Below are positions 57,306 through 64,000 of a DNA stretch of 64,000 bases, piece by piece. The notes under the pieces are model-generated. The model saw only the letters and a program-made list of their open reading frames with translations. It ran no database searches and was not told the DNA's origin. The stretch is from contig CAZXUI010000014.1 of the NCBI GenBank assembly GCA_964643885.1, positions 7,432 to 71,431 of the forward strand, in the 5' to 3' direction. This DNA is from CAADGL01 sp964643885. Its GTDB lineage: Bacteria; Planctomycetota; Phycisphaerae; UBA1845; Fen-1342. Position 1 is the stretch's first letter. Each line of letters opens with the position of its first letter. A program made the position numbers and the translations under genes.

Positions 57306-58790
57306 GTGCCGGCCAGCCATGAGTTCATCACGATGGCGCTGCTACTCACGACGGCGGGCGTGCTGCTGGTGCTCAGCGCGGCGCTGGGGCGGACGGTCGA
57401 GCGGCTCGGGCTGCCGATCATCTTCGTATTTCTCGCGCTGGGGATGCTCGCGGGGTCCGAGGGGATCGGGGGAATCGAGTTCGACGATCATCGGCTGGCG
57501 TTTCGCCTGGGAACCGCGGCGCTGGTCCTCATTCTCCTGGACGGCGGGTTCAACACCTCGCTGCACTCGGTTCGGCAGGCGCTTTGGCCGGCGGTCGTTC
57601 TGGCGACCGTCGGCGTCGGGCTGACCGCCGCGCTGGTGGCGGTCTTCGCCCGCTGGCTGGGCATGTCGTGGCACGAGGCGCTGCTGCTCGGAGCGATCGT
57701 CTCGTCGACCGACGCGGCGGCCGTCTTCGCCGTGCTGCGCGGCAGCGGGCTGCGCCTGAGCGAACGGGTGGGCTCGACCATCGAGCTGGAGTCGGGCATC
57801 AACGACCCGATGGCCGTGATCCTGACGATCGCGGCGACGGCGCTGGCCCTGGGGGAGCGAACCTCGGCGGCCCAGGTCGCGATCGGAATCCCCATGCAGC
57901 TCGTCATCGGTGCCGTCGTGGGACTGGCGATCGGGCTGGCGGCCCGCGGGCTGCTGCTGCGCATGAGGCTGTCGACGGCCGGACTCTATCCGGTACTGAC
58001 GCTGGGTGTTGCGTTTCTGACCTTCGGCGCCGCCACGTTCATCGGCGGAAGCGGGCTGCTGGCGGTCTTCATCACGGCCGTGCTTCTGGGCGCCAGCCCG
58101 CTGCCCTACCGAAGCGGCCTGAGCCGGATTCACGACGCCCTGGCGTGGCTCAGCCAGGTGACGATGTTCCTGATGCTCGGGCTGCTGGTCTTTCCATCCC
58201 AACTGATGCAGGCCGCGGGCTCGGGATTCCTCGTCGCTCTGTGGCTGACGTTCATCGCCCGCCCGGCCGTCGTGCTGCTGTGCCTGCTGCCGTTCCGCTA
58301 TCCGCCGCGCGAGGTGCTCTACGTCGGCTGGGTGGGGCTGCGCGGCGCGGTGCCGATCGTGCTGGCCTCGTACCCCGTCTTTTCCGGCGTGCCGGGCGCT
58401 GAGCGAGTCTTCAACGTCGTCTTCTTCGTGGTGGTGATGAGTGCGATCTTCCCGGGCGTGACGCTGCGGCGCGTCACCCGCTGGCTCGGACTGGAAAGCG
58501 CCGCGCCGCCCAGTCCGCTCGCGGCACTCGAGATCAACTCCACCCGGCCGCTGCGGGGCGAGCTGCTCTCCTTCTCGATCAACGAAGCGCTGGCCGTCTG
58601 CAACGCCACGATGTCGCAGATTCCGTTTCCGCCGGACTGCGCCGCGGTGCTTGTGGTGCGCGGCGAGCAACTGCTCGCGGCCCGCGGCTCCACTCAGCTC
58701 CTGCCCGGCGATCATGTCTTCGTCTTCTGCCGGCCGGAGGACCGGCCCTTCGTCGAGCTGCTGTTCGGCCGGCCGCAGCAGGAGGACTAG
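57306..58790 (+). CDS. K+/H+ antiporter, NhaP2-like (CPA1 family)
   Basis: 494 residues from GTG 57306, with GAGGC upstream; the Met at 57333 is an alternative. About 12-13 transmembrane helices. Antiporter landmarks are FLALGMLAGSEGIGGIEF, LLDGGFNTS, SSTDAAAVFAVL (STDAA ion site) and ELESGINDPMAVIL. The cytoplasmic end (about 405-490) is a TrkA-C/RCK-C-like domain (CAAVLVVRGEQLLAARGS, LLPGDHVFVFCRPED). Exports K+ or Na+ for protons. The stop is directly followed by an inverted repeat (TGTCGTGGG ... CCCGCGACA) that runs into a gap. Confidence 0.88.
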   Translation: MPASHEFITMALLLTTAGVLLVLSAALGRTVERLGLPIIFVFLALGMLAGSEGIGGIEFDDHRLAFRLGTAALVLILLDGGFNTSLHSVRQALWPAVVLATVGVGLTAALVAVFARWLGMSWHEALLLGAIVSSTDAAAVFAVLRGSGLRLSERVGSTIELESGINDPMAVILTIAATALALGERTSAAQVAIGIPMQLVIGAVVGLAIGLAARGLLLRMRLSTAGLYPVLTLGVAFLTFGAATFIGGSGLLAVFITAVLLGASPLPYRSGLSRIHDALAWLSQVTMFLMLGLLVFPSQLMQAAGSGFLVALWLTFIARPAVVLLCLLPFRYPPREVLYVGWVGLRGAVPIVLASYPVFSGVPGAERVFNVVFFVVVMSAIFPGVTLRRVTRWLGLESAAPPSPLAALEINSTRPLRGELLSFSINEALAVCNATMSQIPFPPDCAAVLVVRGEQLLAARGSTQLLPGDHVFVFCRPEDRPFVELLFGRPQQED

Positions 58791-58816
58791 TGTCGTGGGT
58801 CCATCGTCCCGCGACA

Positions 58817-58916
58817 NNNNNNNNNNNNNNNNNNNNNNNNNNNNNNNNNNNNNNNNNNNNNNNNNNNNNNNNNNNNNNNNNNNNNNNNNNNNNNNNNNNN
58901 NNNNNNNNNNNNNNNN
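58817..58916. other. Assembly gap (100 N)
   Basis: Follows the inverted repeat at 58791-58816, a plausible cause of assembly failure if repeated elsewhere. Confidence 0.95.
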
Positions 58917-58918
58917 GC

Positions 58919-59044
58919 ACGACCGCCGCGTGCCACTTCTCTGCGAGCAGTGCAATCCGGCCAGGCGTTGCGTGGGGAGCTTCCCAGGAGGCGCTGCCGG
59001 CGCTCTTCGAGCATGTCGCCAGACAGCAGGCCGCACTACAATAA
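58919..59044 (+). CDS. Possible C-terminal fragment of an unidentified protein
   Basis: An open frame emerges from the gap and reads 41 residues to TAA (ends PALFEHVARQQAALQ). The amphipathic helical end looks protein-like, but there is no recognised family and the frame could be chance. Confidence 0.25.
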   Translation, partial: TTAACHFSASSAIRPGVAWGASQEALPALFEHVARQQAALQ

Positions 59045-59164
59045 CCCAAGCGCCCGGAAGCGCGCCATCGCCGCGCCGCAGTGCTCTGGCGGCGTCGCCG
59101 TCTGCCGACAGCCCGGCGCCGAGCGGAGCGGCACGCGGCTTCGGGAGCGAAGGGAGTCTCGCAC

Positions 59165-59809
59165 GTGGGTCCGATGCTCGATGATCTCGCCCGTCTCGGT
59201 GCGGCGCTGGTCGCCGGGGCGCTGATCGGGCTCGAGCGCGAGCTGCACGACAAGCCGGCCGGCTTTCGCACGAACATCCTCATCTGCGTCGGGGCGGCCC
59301 TGTTCGCGATCGTCTCGCACCGCATGGCCGGCGGCCCCGACGATGATTCGACCCGCATCGCGGCCCAGGTGGTCTCGGGCATCGGCTTCCTGGGTGCGGG
59401 CGCGATCATCCAGCATCGCGGCAGCGTGCACGGACTGACGACGGCCGCCACGATCTGGGTCGTGGCGAGCATCGGCCTGGCGTTCGGGGCCGGACAGTGG
59501 ATCAGCGGCACGCTGGGCACGCTCGTGACGGGGCTCGTCCTGTTTGGGCTGACCTACGCCGAGGCGTTCATCGACCGCTGGCGCAGCGCCGGAATCTTCG
59601 AGATACGGATCGATGACGGAGACGAGGGGCTCGATCGCGTGAACCTGATCGTCGCCGAGAGCGGCCTGCGGCGCGACTTCTGGGCCCTGACGCGCAAGGA
59701 CAACATCCTGATCGTCGAGGCGAAGCTGGTAGGCCCGGGCCGCGTCATCCGCAGCGTCCAGGAGCGCCTGGCCCGGGCACACGGCGTGCGGTCATTGCAG
59801 CGACGCTGA
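59165..59809 (+). CDS. MgtC/SapB-family membrane protein
   Basis: 214 residues from GTG 59165, with AAGGGAG nine nt upstream; ATG 59174 is an alternative. Four to five transmembrane helices with the family signature GALIGLERELHDKPAGFRTN and GIGFLGAGAIIQHRGSVHGL. The C-terminal ~75 residues resemble the small ACT-like domain of MgtC. Linked to Mg2+ limitation and F-ATPase control in other bacteria. The 3' end overlaps the convergent aminotransferase gene by 18 nt. Confidence 0.85.
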   Translation: MGPMLDDLARLGAALVAGALIGLERELHDKPAGFRTNILICVGAALFAIVSHRMAGGPDDDSTRIAAQVVSGIGFLGAGAIIQHRGSVHGLTTAATIWVVASIGLAFGAGQWISGTLGTLVTGLVLFGLTYAEAFIDRWRSAGIFEIRIDDGDEGLDRVNLIVAESGLRRDFWALTRKDNILIVEAKLVGPGRVIRSVQERLARAHGVRSLQRR

Positions 59810-61408
59810 GAAGCTCGCACCCGCCGGTGTCTGTTGCCGGCCGCTATCGGCATCCCGCGCGGCCGCAAGAATCTCGACCATGCGGGCATTCGTGGCGGCA
59901 TCCTTGACGGCGACGCGAACGGCGCCGGGCGGCAGGGACGTGCCCATGCTGCTCACGTCGCGCAGGTAGAGGCCCGCGGCCCGGCAGCGCTCCAACAGCG
60001 CAGCGGCCGGCGGCCAGCTCTCGTCCAGATGACACAGCAGAAAGTTGGCCACGCCCGCGACGACGTCGATCCCGCCGAGATTCAGCAGATCTCCCATCAA
60101 CCGATCCCGCAGCACGGCCGTCCGGCGGTACCGCTCGGCGTAATACGCCGGATCGTCGAGCGCTCGAACGGCCGCAAGCTGCCCCGGCAGGCTGATCGCC
60201 CAGGGCGGCAAGAACGGCCGCAGCGCGTCAAGCAGCGGCGGCGGGCCGCAGAGATAAGCCGCGCGCGCACCGCTGAGCGCGTAGACCTTCGACATCGACT
60301 TGCAGACGACGACGTTCGAGCTCGCCGCGGCCAGCCGCTCGAGCGACTCGCCCGGCGAGACATAGTCGACGTAGGTCTCGTCGATCCAGAAGCGTGTTCG
60401 CCGTGGTGCGGCCGCCAGAACCCGCTCGAGCTCGACCCCCGGGATGTGACGGCCCGTCGGCGAGTTCGGATTCACCAGGACCGCCAGGTCATAGCCGGCG
60501 GCGAGCCGGGACTGAAGCTTGCGGGGCGAAACGTCGTAGCGTTCGTCGGAACGCAGGGCGAAGCGGTCGACGCGGCAGCCGATGACGCGCTCAAGCACGT
60601 GTGCGTACTCGCCGTAGGTGGGATCGAGCAGCAGCACACGGCTCGAAGCGCTCAGCCAGCGCGGCAGCGCCAGGTAGATCAGGTCCGATGACCCGGCGCC
60701 CGGCAGCACGCAGCGCTCCGGGACGCCGCGGGCCGCGGAGACCGCGAGAACAAAGCCCTCGCACTGCGTCGGCGGCGACGTCCGCAGCAGCCACGGCAGG
60801 TGCTCGGTCAGCGCCGAGATCACGCCCGGTGCAGGGTCGAACCACGCATCCAGCACGTCCGCGTTGATGACCTCGCGCCGCCGGCCGAGCGTCCTGAAGT
60901 CGCTGCCGACCGCGTCGAAGAACGCACCGCCGTGAAAGCACTCCACCGGCGCGTGCATCGGCACGTCGAGCAGCCAGCGCACGCCCTGCGTGACGCGCTC
61001 GACGCTGCGCCAGCTCTCGCGCGCATGCCACCGCAGCGACGCCACGTCGGCCGAGAGCAGCTCATAGACCACCCGGCCGCTCTGAAACGTGCAGCCCAGC
61101 GACTCGAAACCGACCTTGCGATACAGCGGCAGGACCTCGCGCCGCCCGAGGATGATCACCTGTGTGCCGCCGCGCGCCTCGATCCACCGCAGGGCGGCGT
61201 ACATCAGCAAGGCCGCGATCGAGCCGCGGCGGTGCGGNNNNNNNNNNNNNNNNNNNNNNNNNNNNNNNNNNNNNNNNNNNNNNNNNNNNNNNNNNNNNNN
61301 NNNNNNNNNNNNNNNNNNNNNNNNNNNNNNNNNNNNNATCGCCTCGCGGTCTGCGTCCGTTGCGATCCGCACGCACGCTTCTCGCCGTGTTTGCAGGCTG
61401 CATGACAT
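59792..61408 (-). CDS. GNAT acetyltransferase - PLP aminotransferase fusion, with an internal gap
   Basis: The N-terminal part (visible at residues 1-23, then after the gap to about 110) is GNAT-like: VRIATDADREA at the start, then ALLMYAALRWIEARGGTQVI and LYRKVGFESLG. The rest (about 180-530) is a fold-type I aminotransferase of the HisC/CobD kind: PGAGSSDLIYLAL, PTYGEYAHVLERV, VLVNPNSPTGRHIP, IDETYVDY and the PLP Lys in SMSKVYALSGARAAYL. The ~100-nt gap interrupts the GNAT part, so continuity is likely but unproven. Possibly makes and acetylates an amino compound; the substrate is unknown. Confidence 0.7.
   Translation of the reverse strand: MSCSLQTRREACVRIATDADREAXXXXXXXXXXXXXXXXXXXXXXXXXXXXXXXXXXPHRRGSIAALLMYAALRWIEARGGTQVIILGRREVLPLYRKVGFESLGCTFQSGRVVYELLSADVASLRWHARESWRSVERVTQGVRWLLDVPMHAPVECFHGGAFFDAVGSDFRTLGRRREVINADVLDAWFDPAPGVISALTEHLPWLLRTSPPTQCEGFVLAVSAARGVPERCVLPGAGSSDLIYLALPRWLSASSRVLLLDPTYGEYAHVLERVIGCRVDRFALRSDERYDVSPRKLQSRLAAGYDLAVLVNPNSPTGRHIPGVELERVLAAAPRRTRFWIDETYVDYVSPGESLERLAAASSNVVVCKSMSKVYALSGARAAYLCGPPPLLDALRPFLPPWAISLPGQLAAVRALDDPAYYAERYRRTAVLRDRLMGDLLNLGGIDVVAGVANFLLCHLDESWPPAAALLERCRAAGLYLRDVSSMGTSLPPGAVRVAVKDAATNARMVEILAAARDADSGRQQTPAGASFSASLQ
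61239..61337. other. Assembly gap (about 100 N)
   Basis: Lies within the GNAT-aminotransferase gene. The flanking reading frames are both GNAT-like. Confidence 0.95.
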
Positions 61409-61486
61409 GGACGTACCCCTTTCGTCCGCGGCGCAGCGGCCGCGGTGACGACTGTTGCCCCGCTCTCTCCACAGGTGTTCGAACCG

Positions 61487-62161
61487 TCAGTGCGGCGGCC
61501 GCAGCGCTCCACTCCGGCCTTCTCGAGCTCCGCTCCGGCGCGCCGCCTGCACGCCGTCGTCCCCCCTGCCCGGTGCGACGGCCGCAGGATGCAGGACGCG
61601 CCAGAGCGAGCTCAGAATCTCCTCACGGTGCTGCCGCACGGGGCTGGCCACATCCCGGTAGATCGCCCCGATCACCGGCTGCACGACCACGCCGAGCAGG
61701 TATTGCAGCACCAGCGCCGGTGCGATCTCGCGAATCTCCCCGGCCGCGATGCCGTCGCCGATCAGCCGCCCGAGCAGCGGCGCGATGCGCTGCGGCTCGG
61801 GGATCGCCGAGCTCAGGTCGTGCTGCGTCAGCAGCAGGAAGCGCAACTTGACCGGCTCGGCGTCGGCATACGCCAGAAACTCGTCGACCATCACGCGCAT
61901 CCGGCCCCAGAACGTCGCCTCTTTCCCCGACACCGACAGCAGTCGCTGCATCAGCTCTTCATAGGTGCGGCAGAACACGTCGCGGGCCAGCTCCTCGCGG
62001 TCCTTCCAATAGCGATAAAGCAGCCCGGGCGAGACGCCCGCCTCCTCGGCGATGTCCTGGATCGTCGTGCCGAGCAGGCCCTCGCGGCCGACGGCGCGGA
62101 TCAACCCTTCCTCGATGGAGCCGCGTTTCTCGATCGGCCGGGCCAAGCGTTCTCCGGGCAC
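61487..62161 (-). CDS. TetR/AcrR-family transcriptional regulator
   Basis: Helix-turn-helix in IQDIAEEAGVSPGLLYRYWKDREELARDVF, then an all-helical ligand domain (MRVMVDEFLAYADAEPVKLRFLLL) and a disordered Arg/Gly tail. The frame is open to ATG 62197, but the promoter predicts transcription from about 62193, so that ATG would not be transcribed in frame. GTG 62161, or TTG 62146 with GGAG five nt upstream, is more likely. A 22-bp palindrome overlaps its promoter, implying autorepression. The following gene on the same strand is the GNAT-aminotransferase fusion, 78 nt away, a possible target. Confidence 0.85.
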   Translation of the reverse strand: MPGERLARPIEKRGSIEEGLIRAVGREGLLGTTIQDIAEEAGVSPGLLYRYWKDREELARDVFCRTYEELMQRLLSVSGKEATFWGRMRVMVDEFLAYADAEPVKLRFLLLTQHDLSSAIPEPQRIAPLLGRLIGDGIAAGEIREIAPALVLQYLLGVVVQPVIGAIYRDVASPVRQHREEILSSLWRVLHPAAVAPGRGDDGVQAARRSGAREGRSGALRPPH

Positions 62162-62180
62162 TCGGACTGATGCACGTTCA

Positions 62181-62202
62181 AATAAATGAATCTTCATTTA
62201 TT
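62181..62202. promoter_or_regulatory. TetR operator palindrome
   Basis: AATAAATGAA-TC-TTCATTTATT: 10-bp perfect arms with a 2-nt centre, a strongly AT-rich island in a ~70% GC region. It overlaps the -10 box and transcription start of the TetR gene. Confidence 0.75.
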
Positions 62203-62228
62203 ATGGCCGCGCTTTCGGCCGGTGTCAA
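62200..62228 (-). promoter_or_regulatory. Consensus promoter of the TetR gene
   Basis: On the minus strand: TTGACA (62228-62223), a 17-nt spacer and CATAAT (62205-62200). It is a near-perfect sigma-70 promoter, so the gene would be strongly expressed unless repressed at the overlapping palindrome. Confidence 0.72.
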
Positions 62229-62261
62229 ATCGAATCGCGTTTTCCCGACCCCCCCCGCCCC

Positions 62262-62310
62262 CCGAAAACACGAGCGGGCGGCGCGCCGGAAAAAACCCGG
62301 CACGCCGCCC
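62262..62310 (-). terminator. Terminator of dnaK
   Basis: On the minus strand GGGCGGCGTGCCGG pairs with CCGGCGCGCCGCCC (62310-62276, one mismatch, T-rich loop), followed after 6 nt by TTTT. It is 64 nt after the dnaK stop. Confidence 0.55.
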
Positions 62311-62373
62311 GCGGCGCTGTTCACTCTGATTGTCCGGGCTCCGAGCGCTCGTCGCTCACCGCCGGCCGCCCGC

Positions 62374-64000
62374 CTACTCCTTCACCTCATACTCCGCGTC
62401 GATCACGTCCTCATCCTTCCCGCCCGACGCCCCGCGCGAGCCCCCCGCGGCCGCACCGGCCCCGACGCCGGCCGCCTCGGCCGTCTTCGCCCCGCCGCCG
62501 GCCTTGTAGACCGCCTCCGCCAGCTTGTGCGACGCGGTCGAGAGCGCATCGACGGCCTTCTCGATCACGCCCGCGTCGTCGCTCTTGACCGCGTCCTTGA
62601 CGCGGTTGACGGCCTGCTCGATCTCCCCGCGCGTCCCCGCGTCGACCTTGTCGCCGTGCTCCTTGAGCGTCTTCTCCGTCTGGTAGACCATCTGGTCCGC
62701 CTGGTTGCGCAGGTCGATCAGCCGCTTCTTGGCCTCGTCCTCGCCCGCGTGCGCCTCGGCGTCCTTGACCATCCGCTGAATCTCTTCCTCGTTCAGGCCG
62801 CTGGAGCTCTTGATCTGGATCGACTGCTCCTTGCCCGTGCCGAGGTCCTTGGCCGAGACGTTCAGAATGCCGTTCGCGTCGATGTCGAAGGTGACCTCGA
62901 TCTGCGGCACGCCCCGCGGCGCCGGCGGAATGCCCGCAAGCTGGAACCGGCCGAGCGTGCGGTTGTCCTGCGACATCTTCCGCTCGCCCTGGAGCACGTG
63001 AATGTCCACCGCGGGCTGGTTGTCCGCCGCGGTGGAGAACGTCTCCCGCTTGCTCGTCGGAATGGTCGTGTTGCGCGGAATCAGCACGGTCATCACGCCG
63101 CCCAGCGTCTCCACGCCCAGGCTCAGCGGCGTCACATCGAGCAGCACGATGTCCTGCTTCTCGCCCGTCAGCACCGCCCCCTGGATGGCCGCACCGACCG
63201 CCACCACCTCGTCCGGGTTGATGCTCTCATCCGGGTCCTTGCCGAAGATCTCCTTGACCAGCCGCTTGACCATCGGCACGCGCGTGCTCCCGCCGACCAG
63301 CACCACCTCGCCGATGTCCTTGGGCGTCACCTTCGCATCCTTCAGCGCCTGGAGCACCGGCCCGCGGCAGCGCTCGACCAGCTTCTCGATGAGCTGCTCG
63401 AACCGCGCCCGCGTGATCGTCATCTGAAGGTGCTTCGGGCCGCTCGCGTCCGCCGTGATGTACGGCAGGTTGATCGTCGTCTCCATGCTGCCGGAGAGCT
63501 CGCACTTGGCCCGCTCGCACGCCTCCTTGAGCCGCTGGAGAGCCATCGGATCCTTGCGCAGGTCGATGCCTTCCTTCTTGCGGAACTCCTCGGCCACGTA
63601 GTTCATCAGCTCCTCGTCGAAGTCGTCGCCACCCAGGTGCGTGTCGCCGTTGGTGCTCAGCACCTCGAAGACGTTGTCGCCCACGTCGAGGATCGAGATA
63701 TCGAACGTCCCGCCGCCCAGGTCGAAGACGGCGATCTTCTCGTTGCTCTTCTTCTCCAGCCCGTACGCCAGCGCCGCGGCCGTCGGCTCGTTCAGAATCC
63801 GCTCGACCTTCAGGCCGGCGATCTGGCCGGCCTCCTTGGTCGCCTGCCTCTGCGAGTCGGTGAAGGACGCCTGCACCGTGATGACCGCCCGCTCGACCTT
63901 CTCGCCGAGGAAGCGCTCGGCCGTGGCCTTCAGGTCGCGCAGGAGCATGGCGGAGATCTCCGGCGGGGCCCACTCCTTCCCGCCGGCCTTGACGCGGACG
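62374..64000 (-). CDS. dnaK: Chaperone protein DnaK (Hsp70), 5' end beyond the window
   Basis: 542 residues visible; the missing part is the first ~110 of the ATPase domain. Present: VITVQASFTDSQRQATKEAG, AVFDLGGGTFDISILD, STNGDTHLGGDDFDEELM, EVVLVGGSTRVPMVKRLV, the substrate domain VTPLSLGVETLGGVM, and the helical lid. The C-terminus ends with the acidic DEDVIDAEYEVKE, close to the EEVD-like DnaK tail, after a Gly/Ala-rich stretch. General folding chaperone, distinct from HscA at 31.6 kb. No grpE or dnaJ is visible downstream. Confidence 0.95.
   Translation of the reverse strand, partial: VRVKAGGKEWAPPEISAMLLRDLKATAERFLGEKVERAVITVQASFTDSQRQATKEAGQIAGLKVERILNEPTAAALAYGLEKKSNEKIAVFDLGGGTFDISILDVGDNVFEVLSTNGDTHLGGDDFDEELMNYVAEEFRKKEGIDLRKDPMALQRLKEACERAKCELSGSMETTINLPYITADASGPKHLQMTITRARFEQLIEKLVERCRGPVLQALKDAKVTPKDIGEVVLVGGSTRVPMVKRLVKEIFGKDPDESINPDEVVAVGAAIQGAVLTGEKQDIVLLDVTPLSLGVETLGGVMTVLIPRNTTIPTSKRETFSTAADNQPAVDIHVLQGERKMSQDNRTLGRFQLAGIPPAPRGVPQIEVTFDIDANGILNVSAKDLGTGKEQSIQIKSSSGLNEEEIQRMVKDAEAHAGEDEAKKRLIDLRNQADQMVYQTEKTLKEHGDKVDAGTRGEIEQAVNRVKDAVKSDDAGVIEKAVDALSTASHKLAEAVYKAGGGAKTAEAAGVGAGAAAGGSRGASGGKDEDVIDAEYEVKE

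Noticed and set aside
55301..57322. Single 673-residue frame running across the N gap
   Set aside because: Left of the gap is a phosphoesterase and right of it, in another frame, the end of a GT2 glycosyltransferase. The gap size is arbitrary.
57342..59036. 564-residue minus-strand frame opposite the antiporter
   Set aside because: Charged low-complexity shadow of the NhaP2-like gene, and it also runs through the N gap.

Overview
The window looks like a scaffold from an uncultured, high-GC member of the Planctomycetota. The evidence is a cluster of Planctomycete-type cytochrome c (PSCyt1/DUF1549/DUF1553) and DUF1501 genes, a secreted protein with dockerin-like repeats, a PEP-CTERM protein, and a cbb3 oxidase with CcoN and CcoO fused. 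Three runs of about 100 N (56843-56942, 58817-58916, 61239-61337) show it is a scaffold, probably metagenome-derived. Gene order across those gaps is not proven.

Layout. 1-3.1 kb: the 5' part of ccoNO, divergent from a cysteine-bearing Rrf2 regulator. 3.1-13.2 kb: a leftward cluster of PSCyt/DUF1549/DUF1553, DUF1501, a membrane cytochrome with leucine-rich repeats, and a GH20-like glycosidase. 13.5-17.0 kb: a receiver-like protein, a dockerin-like secreted protein, and a four-domain fusion of chorismate mutase, prephenate dehydratase, ACT and DAHP synthase. 17.0-21.6 kb: palindromic and 57-bp tandem repeats, mutM, asnB, and a lone FliN/SpoA protein. 21.8-25.0 kb: murJ and carA flank two tandem, homologous small-RNA-like units. 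25.2-29.6 kb: error-prone polymerase dnaE2, interrupted by an intervening-sequence-like element that encodes a four-helix-bundle (23S rRNA IVP family) protein. 31.1-37.7 kb: a full ISC iron-sulfur operon (iscR-iscS-HEPN-iscU-iscA-hscB-hscA-fdx). 38.0-45.3 kb: phosphate regulon phoB-phoR-pstS-pstC-pstA-pstB-phoU with Pho-box-like repeats, followed by a translationally coupled GT-C glycosyltransferase. 48.3-52.6 kb: an overlapping operon of two thymidylate-kinase-like proteins around a CHAD-Ppx/GppA-HD fusion. 52.7-64 kb: MazG, a secreted metallopeptidase, a uracil-DNA glycosylase, partial genes next to gaps, ion and Mg transport, a GNAT-aminotransferase fusion, a TetR regulator and dnaK.

How the genes relate. 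The ISC operon supplies Fe-S clusters. It is led by its own Rrf2 regulator, and a second cysteine-bearing Rrf2 regulator faces the oxidase gene. The phosphate regulon and the CHAD-exopolyphosphatase operon both point to phosphate and polyphosphate handling. Many intergenic spaces, and the start of dnaE2, carry short stem-loops whose stems differ but still pair, around CTC-containing loops.

The two most unusual items are the inverted-repeat-bounded element inside dnaE2, which keeps the host frame open, and the pair of small-RNA-like units with a shared CU-rich segment between murJ and carA.
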